Shown: positions 8,227 to 16,254 of the stretch, piece after piece
Layout: every line of letters starts with the position of its first letter
How positions within the stretch are numbered: the first letter of the stretch is position 1
From: Clostridium lacusfryxellense
GTDB taxonomy: Bacteria > Bacillota > Clostridia > Clostridiales > Clostridiaceae
Assembly: GCF_018861735.1 (NCBI RefSeq)
Contig: NZ_JAHLEB010000026.1
Coordinates: 1-64,000, forward strand
Length of the DNA: 64,000 bases
Direction: 5' to 3'
Made by a program: the position numbers and the translations under genes
The notes under the pieces: model-generated
Told to the model about the DNA's origin: nothing
Seen by the model: the letters and a program-made list of their open reading frames with translations, nothing else
Database searches by the model: none

Positions 8227-8568
8227 ATGCATGAAGTTTCTATAATTCAAAATGTTGTTGAAATAGTATTAGAAAAAGCAGCTGAAAACAAATTTACTAA
8301 AGTTAACAAAGTATCATTAAAAATAGGAGAATTAGCTGGAGTTATGACAGACTCTTTAAACTTTGCATTCGAAAATTGCATAATAGGTACAATGATTGAA
8401 GGCTCAATTTTAGAAATACAAAAGGTAAAAGCAATAGCGAAGTGCGAAGACTGCAAACAAGAATTCCCAATTGACCATTTTAATAAACTTTGTCCATGCT
8501 GTAATAAATTCTGTTCAAGTATTATTAACGGGTATGAGCTTTATATAAATACAATAGAAGGAGATTAG
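8227..8568 (+). CDS. hypA: Nickel chaperone HypA (copy 1)
   Basis: HypA delivers nickel, together with HypB, to the hydrogenase large subunit. The essential N-terminal M-H-E is present, with His2 as nickel ligand. The zinc site is formed by C-E-D-C and C-P-C-C. The length of 113 is standard. An AGGAG site precedes the ATG and the hypB gene starts three bases after the stop. A second copy, about three-quarters identical by hand count, lies at 22018-22359. Confidence 0.95.
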   Translation: MHEVSIIQNVVEIVLEKAAENKFTKVNKVSLKIGELAGVMTDSLNFAFENCIIGTMIEGSILEIQKVKAIAKCEDCKQEFPIDHFNKLCPCCNKFCSSIINGYELYINTIEGD

Positions 8569-8571
8569 AAT

Positions 8572-9240
8572 ATGAGCGAAATAAAGGTAGTTACGAATAT
8601 TCTTCAAACAAATGATGCGATAACCGCTAAAAATAAAGATTTACTAAATGACAAAGGTATTTATGTAGTAAATCTAATGAGTTCGCCTGGTTCAGGTAAG
8701 ACATCGCTACTTGAACTAATAATTGCTAAGCTTAAAAACGATATAAATATTGCTGTAATTGAAGGAGATATTTATACCACAAAAGATGCGCAGAGGATAG
8801 AAGCGCAAGGCGTTCCTGTAGTTCAAATTAATACTGGAGGGGCTTGTCATCTTGATGGTGAAATGATAAAAGGTGCATTAAGTTCATTAAACCTTGATAA
8901 AATTGATTTGCTTGTAATTGAAAATGTAGGTAATCTAGTTTGCCCTGCTGAATTTGAAATTGGTGAAGATATAAAAATCTGTGTTTTATCGACCACCGAA
9001 GGTAATGATAAACCTTTGAAATACCCGCTTATGTTCGAAAAAAGTGGTGCTGTTATTTTAAACAAACTAGATTTAATAGACTACACTAATTTTGATAAAG
9101 AAGAGTTCTACAGAGATATAAAATCTTTAAATGCAAATGTTGATACATTTGAGACTTCTTGTGTAAAAGATCAAGGTATAGATGAAATATGTTTATGGTT
9201 AGTGAGTAAAATAGAAAACAAGAAAATAAAAGCTAAATAG
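8572..9240 (+). CDS. hypB: Nickel-inserting GTPase HypB (copy 1)
   Basis: HypB is a SIMIBI-class GTPase that powers nickel transfer to the hydrogenase. The P-loop S-P-G-S-G-K-T lies at 38-44, followed by E-G-D-I and N-K-L-D for guanine recognition. The G-domain metal site is intact: C92-H93 in G-A-C-H and C124 in L-V-C-P. The N-terminal C-x2-C-G-C high-affinity site and the His-rich stretch of some HypB proteins are absent, as in many short HypB forms. The 222-residue protein is about 86% identical by hand count to the copy at 22363-23031. Confidence 0.95.
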   Translation: MSEIKVVTNILQTNDAITAKNKDLLNDKGIYVVNLMSSPGSGKTSLLELIIAKLKNDINIAVIEGDIYTTKDAQRIEAQGVPVVQINTGGACHLDGEMIKGALSSLNLDKIDLLVIENVGNLVCPAEFEIGEDIKICVLSTTEGNDKPLKYPLMFEKSGAVILNKLDLIDYTNFDKEEFYRDIKSLNANVDTFETSCVKDQGIDEICLWLVSKIENKKIKAK

Positions 9241-9274
9241 AAATAAAGAATTAAATAAAAGGAGGAATTTTATT

Positions 9275-9496
9275 ATGCCAAGAATAGGTTTTCCAGAGCT
9301 TGCAATAATATTAGTTATTGCACTTATAATTTTCGGACCAGGTAAGTTACCGTCCCTCGGTAAGTCAATTGGTGAAACAATAAAGGAATTTAAAAAGGCA
9401 TCATCGGAGCTCATGAATGAAAACAAAACAGAAGCTAAAACAGATAACCAAGAATCAACTAAAGCAGAAGTTAAAGTAGAAGAAACTAAAAAATAA
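9275..9496 (+). CDS. tatA: Twin-arginine translocase subunit TatA
   Basis: A 73-residue TatA/E protein that forms the translocation pore for folded proteins. It has one N-terminal membrane helix (about residues 5-21), the F-G-P hinge (about 20-22), an amphipathic helix ([14 protein letters not shown]) and a charged Lys/Glu tail. An AAGGAGG site precedes the ATG. It sits between hypB and the tatC pair, in the operon whose first gene carries a Tat signal. This makes a dedicated export role for the hydrogenase likely. No separate TatB is visible. Confidence 0.95.
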   Translation: MPRIGFPELAIILVIALIIFGPGKLPSLGKSIGETIKEFKKASSELMNENKTEAKTDNQESTKAEVKVEETKK

Positions 9497-9526
9497 GAAG
9501 TAAAATAATTTTTATGGAGAAAAACT

Positions 9527-10279
9527 ATGATAAAAAGTGAACTAATTGTTCAGGCTGCTCACTGGCTTGAAAAATTCAGAAAAACTATCCTTTGGATAAT
9601 TTTAATTATTATTGCAGCAACCTCCCTTGTATATTTAGAATCTAATTTGTTAATTAGTGTACTTGCAAAACCGCTTAATGGAATACAATTACATTTTATG
9701 ACTCCTTCAGAAGGATTAATGGCAAAGATAAGGGTTTCTGTCTTAGGAGGGCTAGTAATAGCCTCACCTGTGATTATTTTGTTAATAATACAAGCAACTG
9801 GACCAATACTCACAAAGAAAATTAAGAAACTTTTGATATTTGTTATTATCCCTTTATCTTTTGTCCTTTTCGCTTTTGGAATGTATTTTGGATATACACT
9901 GGTTTTGCCTACTACTATAAAATTTCTTATGGATACTAGCGATGGGTTTATGAAACCAATACTATCTGCAAATGAATACTTTTCATTTATAGGATCATTA
10001 CTTTTTTGTATAGGGATAATATTTGAACTTCCACTAATATTGATAGCTTTATCAAGAATTGGAATTATTAATTTCAAAATGCTTAAAAAAGCAAGGAAGA
10101 TGACAATTTTGTTTTCGTTTATAGCTGCAGCTTTGATAACTCCAAGTTCAGATGCTTTTACTTTAATGATTGTAACTTTGCCAATCTTAGCTCTTTACGA
10201 AATAAGTATTTGGTCGATATTCTTACTTGAGAAAAAGGATAAACGAAAGAAAAACAAAGAAGTTCCAAAACAAAGATAA
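9527..10279 (+). CDS. TatC family protein 1 (divergent, substrate-recognition motif degraded)
   Basis: A 250-residue six-helix TatC-like protein. Compared from memory with E. coli TatC, the second half is well kept: the F-E-L-P motif with Glu167 (E. coli Glu170) and the late L-I-T-P-S segment. The first half is degraded. The usual H-L-x-E-L-R-x-R reads H-W-L-E-K-F-R-K (12-19), and the Glu of the first periplasmic/cytoplasmic loop motif (E. coli Glu103) falls at Ile99 in T-K-K-I-K-K. The next gene encodes a second TatC with the opposite pattern, so the two probably act together. It ends in a Lys-rich tail. Confidence 0.9.
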   Translation: MIKSELIVQAAHWLEKFRKTILWIILIIIAATSLVYLESNLLISVLAKPLNGIQLHFMTPSEGLMAKIRVSVLGGLVIASPVIILLIIQATGPILTKKIKKLLIFVIIPLSFVLFAFGMYFGYTLVLPTTIKFLMDTSDGFMKPILSANEYFSFIGSLLFCIGIIFELPLILIALSRIGIINFKMLKKARKMTILFSFIAAALITPSSDAFTLMIVTLPILALYEISIWSIFLLEKKDKRKKNKEVPKQR

Positions 10280-10302
10280 TATAAATTTTATGAGGTGAAG
10301 GT

Positions 10303-11073
10303 ATGGCAGCAAATGAAATGTCTGTAGTAGATCATTTACATGAGTTAAGAAAAAGATTAATAATATGTGTTATAAGTATTTCTGCTGCTGCTTTTTATAC
10401 TTATGATAAGGTTAATTATTTAATTAAAATTATTATGAAACCTATAGCTAAATTTAATTTTAGTCTAGTATATTTTAAATTAACAGAAGGGTTTGTTACA
10501 AGAATCGAGGTTTCTTTTATAACCGCGATTATCATAACTAGCCCTATTATAATATACGAAATATTGGCTTTTGTAGGAGCTGGTTCAACAAAGAAAGAAA
10601 AAAAGTTTTTATATGTGAATGTTTTTATTATTTTGAGTTTATTTATAATTGGAATAGTTTTTGGATACACAATGATATTGCCTCATTCACTTAGCTTCTT
10701 AATTTTATATGGAAGCACTTATCTTAAACCAGTATTAAATGGTAGCACCTATTTTAATTTCATAGGCATTTTTTGCCTTTATACAGGGATTATGTTTCTG
10801 ATACCATATGTATTAGTTTTATTAGGGAAGCTTTCTCTAATAAGTTCTAAGATTTTAAGGAAAAAGCAAATTCCGGTTATATTAGGAGTGCTAGTGGTTG
10901 AGGGAGTGTTATTACCTTCAGTGGATTTTCTTACATTTGTTGTGGCAGCGTCTCCTGTTTTATTAATGTATGAAGTAAGTATCTGGGTAATATATTTAAA
11001 TGAAAGAAGAAAAAGGAGGAGAGACCATGTGCCTAGCGATTCCAGGAAAGGTTTTAAGAATAGATGGAAGTAA
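10303..11073 (+). CDS. tatC: TatC family protein 2 (keeps signal-recognition motifs, lacks the late Glu)
   Basis: A 256-residue six-helix TatC. The N-terminal H-L-H-E-L-R-K-R (11-18) is canonical, and Glu99 in T-K-K-E-K-K matches E. coli Glu103. Both belong to the twin-arginine binding surface. At the position of the conserved F-E-x-P motif it reads F-L-I-P, so the Glu (E. coli 170) is Leu166. It is clearly paralogous to the preceding TatC but only distantly similar. Its last 47 bases overlap the start of hypC, giving a very basic C-terminus that includes the hypC ribosome binding site. Confidence 0.92.
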   Translation: MAANEMSVVDHLHELRKRLIICVISISAAAFYTYDKVNYLIKIIMKPIAKFNFSLVYFKLTEGFVTRIEVSFITAIIITSPIIIYEILAFVGAGSTKKEKKFLYVNVFIILSLFIIGIVFGYTMILPHSLSFLILYGSTYLKPVLNGSTYFNFIGIFCLYTGIMFLIPYVLVLLGKLSLISSKILRKKQIPVILGVLVVEGVLLPSVDFLTFVVAASPVLLMYEVSIWVIYLNERRKRRRDHVPSDSRKGFKNRWK

Positions 11074-11251
11074 AGGTATTGTTGAGGTTGGAAACATGAA
11101 AAGAGATGTGTTTATGCATCTTGTTCCAGAGGCAAAAGTAAACGAATATGTACTTGTGCATGCAGGTTGTGCAATACAAATGATAGATGAAGACGAAGCA
11201 AAAATAACTTTGGATATTTTAAAGGAGCTAACCCAAAATGAAATTTGTTGA
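11027..11251 (+). CDS. hypC: Hydrogenase assembly chaperone HypC
   Basis: HypC works with HypD to build the Fe(CN)2CO group and carries it to the large subunit. The functional N-terminus must be M-C-L-A-I-P with Cys2 exposed, which fixes the ATG at 11027 rather than an in-frame ATG at 11000. AAAGGAGGAG stands just before it. The 74-residue length is normal. It overlaps the end of tatC2 by 47 bases and its own end overlaps hypD by 14. Confidence 0.95.
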   Translation: MCLAIPGKVLRIDGSKGIVEVGNMKRDVFMHLVPEAKVNEYVLVHAGCAIQMIDEDEAKITLDILKELTQNEIC

Positions 11252-12329
11252 TGAATTTAGAAACAAAGACTACTCTAAAAAACTAGTTAAAAAGTTAAAT
11301 GATATTTCAAGTGAAAAGATCAATATTATGGAAGTTTGTGGTACACATACTATGGCTATATTCAGATATGGTATTAGGGACATACTTCCTCCAAATGTAA
11401 ATTTGATATCAGGACCAGGTTGTCCTGTGTGCGTTACACCACAGAGTTATATAGATACCGCAATAACTCTTAGCGCCAAAAAAGATGTAATTATAACAAC
11501 ATTTGGAGATATGATGCGGGTTCCTGGGAAAAAAGGTTCACTAAGCAAGGCAAAGGCAGAAGGCGTTGATGTAAGAATAGTATACTCACCAATGGATTGT
11601 CTTACTATTGCTTCACAAAATCCTTCTAAAAAAATAGTTTTTTTGTCAGTAGGTTTTGAAACTACTGCTCCTATGACTGCTATTACGGCTATAGAGGCTA
11701 AAAAAAACAATATAAAAAATTTATTTTTCTTTACAGCACACAAGATAGTTCCACCAGCTATGGAAGCTTTAGTTCAAGATAAAGAACTTAAAATTGATGG
11801 GTTTTTATTACCAGGTCATGTTTGTGCAATTATAGGTTCGGATCCCTATGAATTTCTTAGTGAGAATTATAACATTCCTGGAGTAGTTACAGGGTTCGAG
11901 CCTATTGATATACTTCAAGGGTTAAATACATTAGTAAGCTTAATAAGCAAAAAGGATTATAGAATTGAGAATGAATATAAAAGAATAGTTAAAACTGATG
12001 GTAACCCCATAGCTTTAGAATATTTAGAAAAAACTTTTAATATTGTTGATAGTAGTTGGAGAGGACTTGGCAGAATACCTAAAAGTGGTCTGGAATTGAA
12101 TAGTGAGTATGAAGATTTTGATGCACTTAAGCATTTTAAAATAGATTATGAAGAATATGATGGTAGTCCTGGTTGCAAATGTGGAGAAATACTTAAGGGG
12201 AAAATTAAACCAACAGATTGTCCACTTTATAAAAAACTTTGCACACCAGAAAATCCAGTTGGTTCATGCATGGTTTCATCAGAAGGTACTTGCGCAGCAT
12301 ATTATAGGTACCATAAAGACGCACACTAA
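11238..12329 (+). CDS. hypD: Hydrogenase maturation protein HypD
   Basis: HypD is the iron-sulfur scaffold on which, with HypC, the Fe(CN)2CO unit is assembled. The sequence shows the C-G-T-H-T-M-A motif with the essential Cys near residue 38, G-P-G-C-P-V-C-V-T, the G-F-E-T-T-A-P motif and the C-terminal cluster-binding cysteines (C-K-C-G-E, D-C-P-L-Y, C-M-V-S-S-E-G-x-C-A-A-Y). The length of 363 is usual. Its start overlaps hypC, so the partners are translationally coupled. Confidence 0.95.
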   Translation: MKFVDEFRNKDYSKKLVKKLNDISSEKINIMEVCGTHTMAIFRYGIRDILPPNVNLISGPGCPVCVTPQSYIDTAITLSAKKDVIITTFGDMMRVPGKKGSLSKAKAEGVDVRIVYSPMDCLTIASQNPSKKIVFLSVGFETTAPMTAITAIEAKKNNIKNLFFFTAHKIVPPAMEALVQDKELKIDGFLLPGHVCAIIGSDPYEFLSENYNIPGVVTGFEPIDILQGLNTLVSLISKKDYRIENEYKRIVKTDGNPIALEYLEKTFNIVDSSWRGLGRIPKSGLELNSEYEDFDALKHFKIDYEEYDGSPGCKCGEILKGKIKPTDCPLYKKLCTPENPVGSCMVSSEGTCAAYYRYHKDAH

Positions 12330-12348
12330 ATAAAGGGAGGATTTTCAA

Positions 12349-13356
12349 ATGGACGACAAGATAACTCTAAGTCATGGAAGTGGCGGTTCGGAATCTAATA
12401 AATTGATTAATGAAGTGTTTTTCAAATATTTTAATAACGATATTTTAAATCAAATGAATGATGCGGCTCAAGTTGATATAGATTTTAAAAAACTAGCTTT
12501 TACTACGGATTCTTTTGTAGTAAATCCAATATTTTTTAATGGTGGTAATATCGGTAAATTAGCAGTTTGTGGCAGCGTAAATGATTTAGCTGTAAGTGGA
12601 GCAAAACCACTTTATTTAACAAGTGCTTTTATTATTGAAGAAGGTTTTTCTATTAAAGAATTAGAAGAGATTGTGAAGTCTATGTCGGATGAAGCAAATA
12701 AAGCAGGTGTAAAAATTGTAGCTGGTGACACAAAAGTTGTAGAAAAAGGAAATGTGGATGGGATTTTTATTAATACTTCTGGTATTGGTAGGATTTATGA
12801 AAATGTTAATATTAATTGCGCCAATGCTGCAGTGGGAGACGTAGTGATAGTAAATGGAACACTCGGAGACCATGGAATGACAATAATGTGTGAGCGAAAT
12901 AAACTTGGGCTTGAAGGAAATCTAAAAAGTGATTGCGCTTGCCTTAATTCATTAGTAGACGTAATGCTTGAAGCTTACCCTGGAATTCATGTTATTCGTG
13001 ATGCTACAAGAGGTGGAGTGGCGGCAGTCCTTAATGAAATTAGTGAATTTAGCGATGTAACTATAGCCCTTGAAGAAAACAATTTACCACTTAAAGAAGA
13101 AGTAAAAGGTGCCACTGAAATGCTTGGACTCGATCCATTATATATTGCTAATGAAGGAAAACTTTGTGCTTTTGTACCAGAAGCATATGCTCAAAAGGTG
13201 CTTAATGCAATGAGAAAACATCCTTTAGGATTAGAAGCCACAATTATCGGAGAAGTTACAATGGAATTGGGGAATAAAGTTTATTTAAACACAGTAGTCG
13301 GTGGGAAAAGACTAGTTGACATGCCATCTGGGATCCAGCTTCCAAGAATATGTTAA
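12349..13356 (+). CDS. hypE: Carbamoyl dehydratase HypE
   Basis: HypE receives a carbamoyl group from HypF on its C-terminal cysteine and dehydrates it to thiocyanate, the cyanide donor. The protein starts with the S-H-G-S-G-G motif of the PurM-like ATP-binding fold, has the D-A-x-R-G-G-V motif in the middle and ends exactly in P-R-I-C, as required. The length of 335 is normal. An AGGGAGG site precedes it. Its stop overlaps the first codons of the transporter gene that follows. Confidence 0.96.
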   Translation: MDDKITLSHGSGGSESNKLINEVFFKYFNNDILNQMNDAAQVDIDFKKLAFTTDSFVVNPIFFNGGNIGKLAVCGSVNDLAVSGAKPLYLTSAFIIEEGFSIKELEEIVKSMSDEANKAGVKIVAGDTKVVEKGNVDGIFINTSGIGRIYENVNINCANAAVGDVVIVNGTLGDHGMTIMCERNKLGLEGNLKSDCACLNSLVDVMLEAYPGIHVIRDATRGGVAAVLNEISEFSDVTIALEENNLPLKEEVKGATEMLGLDPLYIANEGKLCAFVPEAYAQKVLNAMRKHPLGLEATIIGEVTMELGNKVYLNTVVGGKRLVDMPSGIQLPRIC

Positions 13357-14300
13357 AGGATCAAACACCAGGGTGGCTACTAAAAAGTGGAGAAATGGGA
13401 ATGTGTCCATGTGGTTGCACTGGTAAAAGGAAGAAAGTAAGTTTTTTAGAAAAGACTATTAATGATATTGCCAAACTTATAAAGGAAGTAATTTTTTTCG
13501 AAGACATATCATTTCAAGATGGTTTCTTGCAAAAATTGGATCCTAGGGTGAAAGTAATATCTTTGATTATACTGATTTCTACAGCTACTTTGCTTCACAA
13601 TGTATTTATTTTAATTATTATATATTTGATATCATGTATTTTAGCAAAGATATCATGTATATCATTAAAATTATATTTTAAAAGAGTATGGCTGATTATA
13701 CCTCTTTTTACAGCGATTACGGTATTGCCATCAATTTTTAATTATGTTAGGCCCGGAAATAGTTTAATTTCGATTATAAACTTCGGACATAAGTTATATT
13801 TAGGTCCATTCACATTTCCAGCAGAACTTGCAATTACAAAACAGGGCGTATCAGGAGCTATACTCTTAATAGTCAGAGTTGGGATTGCAGTTTCTTTAGC
13901 TTTTTTATTTACAGCAACTACACGTTTCGCTAATTTGATGAAGGCATTTAGAGTTTTGTTTATACCAAAAATATTTATAACGATACTAGAAATGTGTTAT
14001 CGTTATATCTTTATATTACTGAATATTACAACAGATATGTTTGTAGCAAGGAAAAGCAGGACTTTAAGAAAAATTGATTCAAAAGAAGGCAGACGTTTTG
14101 TATCTAGTGCAATGGGAAGTCTTTTTGGCAAAAGTTATGCATTAAGTGAAGAAGTGTATGAAGCAATGTTATCAAGAGGTTATAAAGGTGAGCCAGTTAT
14201 TATGAACAAGTTTAAATTTACGCTGCTTGATTTTCAATGGCTTCTGGGCGTAGTAATTTGTACTCTCACAGCTTTTGGAGGTGAAATAATTCTTGGATAA
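13350..14300 (+). CDS. ECF transporter transmembrane protein, nickel/cobalt type
   Basis: This is the T component (CbiQ/NikQ family) of an energy-coupling-factor metal transporter. Typical features are the L-D-P-R-x-K-V motif before the first helix, five to six membrane helices, and the cytoplasmic coupling motifs S-R-T-L-R-K-I and A-M-L-S-R-G-Y-K-G. The N-terminal P-G-W-L-L resembles the usual CbiQ start. An unusual C-P-C-G-C cluster follows (Cys 19, 21 and 23) with a basic stretch. Alternative ATG starts lie at 13392 and 13398 behind a GTGGAG sequence and would keep the cysteines. Nickel is inferred from the place right after the hyp genes; cobalt cannot be excluded. Confidence 0.85.
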   Translation: MLKDQTPGWLLKSGEMGMCPCGCTGKRKKVSFLEKTINDIAKLIKEVIFFEDISFQDGFLQKLDPRVKVISLIILISTATLLHNVFILIIIYLISCILAKISCISLKLYFKRVWLIIPLFTAITVLPSIFNYVRPGNSLISIINFGHKLYLGPFTFPAELAITKQGVSGAILLIVRVGIAVSLAFLFTATTRFANLMKAFRVLFIPKIFITILEMCYRYIFILLNITTDMFVARKSRTLRKIDSKEGRRFVSSAMGSLFGKSYALSEEVYEAMLSRGYKGEPVIMNKFKFTLLDFQWLLGVVICTLTAFGGEIILG

Positions 14301-15108
14301 GAGAAAAATAATGGAGATTCACGATGTTTCATATGAATATATAGCGGATGAACCGGTACTTAAAGATATAAATTTAAATATTTACAGTGGCGAAAAAATA
14401 GTTATTCTAGGGGCTAATGGCTCAGGAAAGTCTTCACTTCAAAAAATTCTTAATGGCTTGATATTTCCAAGTAAAGGCGAATACAGGGCTTTTGGTCAAC
14501 TTGTTACAGAAGAGACATTAAATGATGAGCAGTTCTCGCAATCGTTTCGCCAAAGGATTGGATATATATTTCAAAATTCGGATGCTCAATTGTTTTCTGC
14601 CAATGTATGGGATGAAATCGCATTTGGACCTTTACAGATGAAGCTTGATTTTAAGGAAGTAAATGATAGGGTAAAAGGAGTTATTAAAATGCTTAACTTG
14701 GAATCATTAAAAGACAGGCCGCCATATAAATTAAGTGGAGGTGAGAAAAAGAAAGTAGCTATTGCCTGCGTTCTATCAATAAATCCTGAAGTTTTGATAT
14801 TGGATGAGCCAACTAACGGCTTAGATCCACGAACTCAAAGATGGCTGATTAACCTATTGGTAGACCTTAATAATGCAGGTAAAACCTTAATTACGTGTAC
14901 TCATGATTTGGATATTGTTTGCGAAATTGCAGATAGGGTAATAGTATTTAATGAAGACCATAACATAGTTGCAGATGGATTGCCTGCGGATATTTTATCA
15001 AATAAAGAATTGTTACTTTCTGTAAATCTTATTGATGAACATTACCATAGTCATGTTCACGTAGCAAAGCCGAGCGAAGATCATGATCATTTTCATAGTC
15101 ATGAATAG
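14293..15108 (+). CDS. ECF transporter ATP-binding protein, nickel/cobalt type
   Basis: This ABC ATPase (CbiO/NikO family) drives the ECF importer. Walker A is G-A-N-G-S-G-K-S-S, the signature L-S-G-G-E-K-K-K-V-A, Walker B L-I-L-D-E-P-T-N-G-L-D, and the switch His is in T-C-T-H-D. The C-terminus is His-rich (about ten His in the last 30 residues), which suits a metal transporter. The TTG at 14293 is preferred because GGAGGTG lies nine bases upstream. It overlaps the end of the T-component gene. Confidence 0.9.
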   Translation: MDKRKIMEIHDVSYEYIADEPVLKDINLNIYSGEKIVILGANGSGKSSLQKILNGLIFPSKGEYRAFGQLVTEETLNDEQFSQSFRQRIGYIFQNSDAQLFSANVWDEIAFGPLQMKLDFKEVNDRVKGVIKMLNLESLKDRPPYKLSGGEKKKVAIACVLSINPEVLILDEPTNGLDPRTQRWLINLLVDLNNAGKTLITCTHDLDIVCEIADRVIVFNEDHNIVADGLPADILSNKELLLSVNLIDEHYHSHVHVAKPSEDHDHFHSHE

Positions 15109-15189
15109 AAATTTAGCTTAGATATTATTTTTAGATATAGTAAACGAATAGGCCAATCCAATAACATTTAAATTTTAGGAGGAGATATT

Positions 15190-16215
15190 ATGCACATACC
15201 TGATGGATATTTAAGTCCCCAAACTTGTGCAATAATGGGAGCTGTTATGGTTCCTGTAATGGGGACTGCAGCAGCAAAACTAAAAAAGACGTTAAAGGAC
15301 AAGCAAGTTCCACTACTAGCAATTGGAGCAGCTTTCTCATTTACAATTATGATGTATAACGTGCCTATACCCGATGGTACTTCAGCACATGCAGTTGGAG
15401 CTACAATTTTAGCAATCGTTTTGGGTCCTTGGGCTGCCACTGTAGGGGTAAGTATTGCACTCATAATTCAAGCATTTTTCTTTGGTGATGGTGGTATTTT
15501 GACGCTTGGTGCTAATATATTCAATATGGCATTTGTGATTCCTTTTGTGAGTTATTATATATATAAGTTAATAGCTGGAAATTCTAAAATTTCTTCAAGG
15601 CGCAGATTTATTGGATCAATCATAGCAGGATATGTTGCTATGAGTATTTCAGCCTTATGTGCTGGAATAGAACTTGGACTTCAACCATTATTATTTCATA
15701 AACTTGATGGAACTCCATTGTACGCACCATACAATCTGATGCAAGCCGTGCCAGCTATGATGTTTGCTCATATTATTGTAGCAGGCCCCTTGGAAGCCGT
15801 GGTAACAGGATTTGTAGTTAAATATATGCAAAAATCAAATCCCGCTATGCTTAAGATTTATCCACCTAAAAAATCAGAGGTTGAGAGTTTGCAGGTTATA
15901 GGTGGGTTAAAGAAGTACTTTCATGTTTTAATCGCTTTAATAATTTTTGCTCCTCTCGGACTATTAACTCAGGGAAATGCCTATGGAGAATGGTCTGGCG
16001 ATGAAATAAAATCAAAGATTGGCTTTATTCCAGAGGGAATGAATAAGTTTGGCGATAAATGGAAAGCATTGTTTCCAAATTATTCTGTGCCCGGGGTCAA
16101 GAGTACTTTGGTTAATTCATCTTTAGGTTATATATTTTGTGCAATTACTGCTCTAGTAATAATACTTACGATAACTGCAGTTATTAGTTTTCTGAGTAAA
16201 AGAAGATATTTATAA
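15190..16215 (+). CDS. ECF transporter substrate-binding protein, NikM(N)/CbiM type
   Basis: The metal-binding S component. It begins M-H-I-P-D-G-Y, where Met1 and His2 are known metal ligands in this family, followed by membrane helices and M-Y-N-V-P-I-P-D-G-T-S-A-H. After about residue 230 an added segment with a soluble extracytoplasmic portion and a last helix matches the fused N-type domain of NikMN proteins. An AGGAGG site precedes the ATG. The order T, ATPase, S is the reverse of the common order. It closes the hydrogenase operon and supplies nickel for the two hydrogenases, by inference. Confidence 0.9.
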   Translation: MHIPDGYLSPQTCAIMGAVMVPVMGTAAAKLKKTLKDKQVPLLAIGAAFSFTIMMYNVPIPDGTSAHAVGATILAIVLGPWAATVGVSIALIIQAFFFGDGGILTLGANIFNMAFVIPFVSYYIYKLIAGNSKISSRRRFIGSIIAGYVAMSISALCAGIELGLQPLLFHKLDGTPLYAPYNLMQAVPAMMFAHIIVAGPLEAVVTGFVVKYMQKSNPAMLKIYPPKKSEVESLQVIGGLKKYFHVLIALIIFAPLGLLTQGNAYGEWSGDEIKSKIGFIPEGMNKFGDKWKALFPNYSVPGVKSTLVNSSLGYIFCAITALVIILTITAVISFLSKRRYL

Positions 16216-16254
16216 ACAGTTGAAAAATGAGATACTAAAAAAACATTAAAGAGT

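Noticed and set aside
11000-11026. Earlier ATG for hypC
   Set aside because: It would bury the catalytic Cys2 of HypC; the ATG at 11027 has the ribosome binding site and gives the required M-C-L start.
12148-12333. 61-codon ORF inside hypD in another frame
   Set aside because: Lies wholly within a certain gene, without its own binding site; a shadow of hypD.
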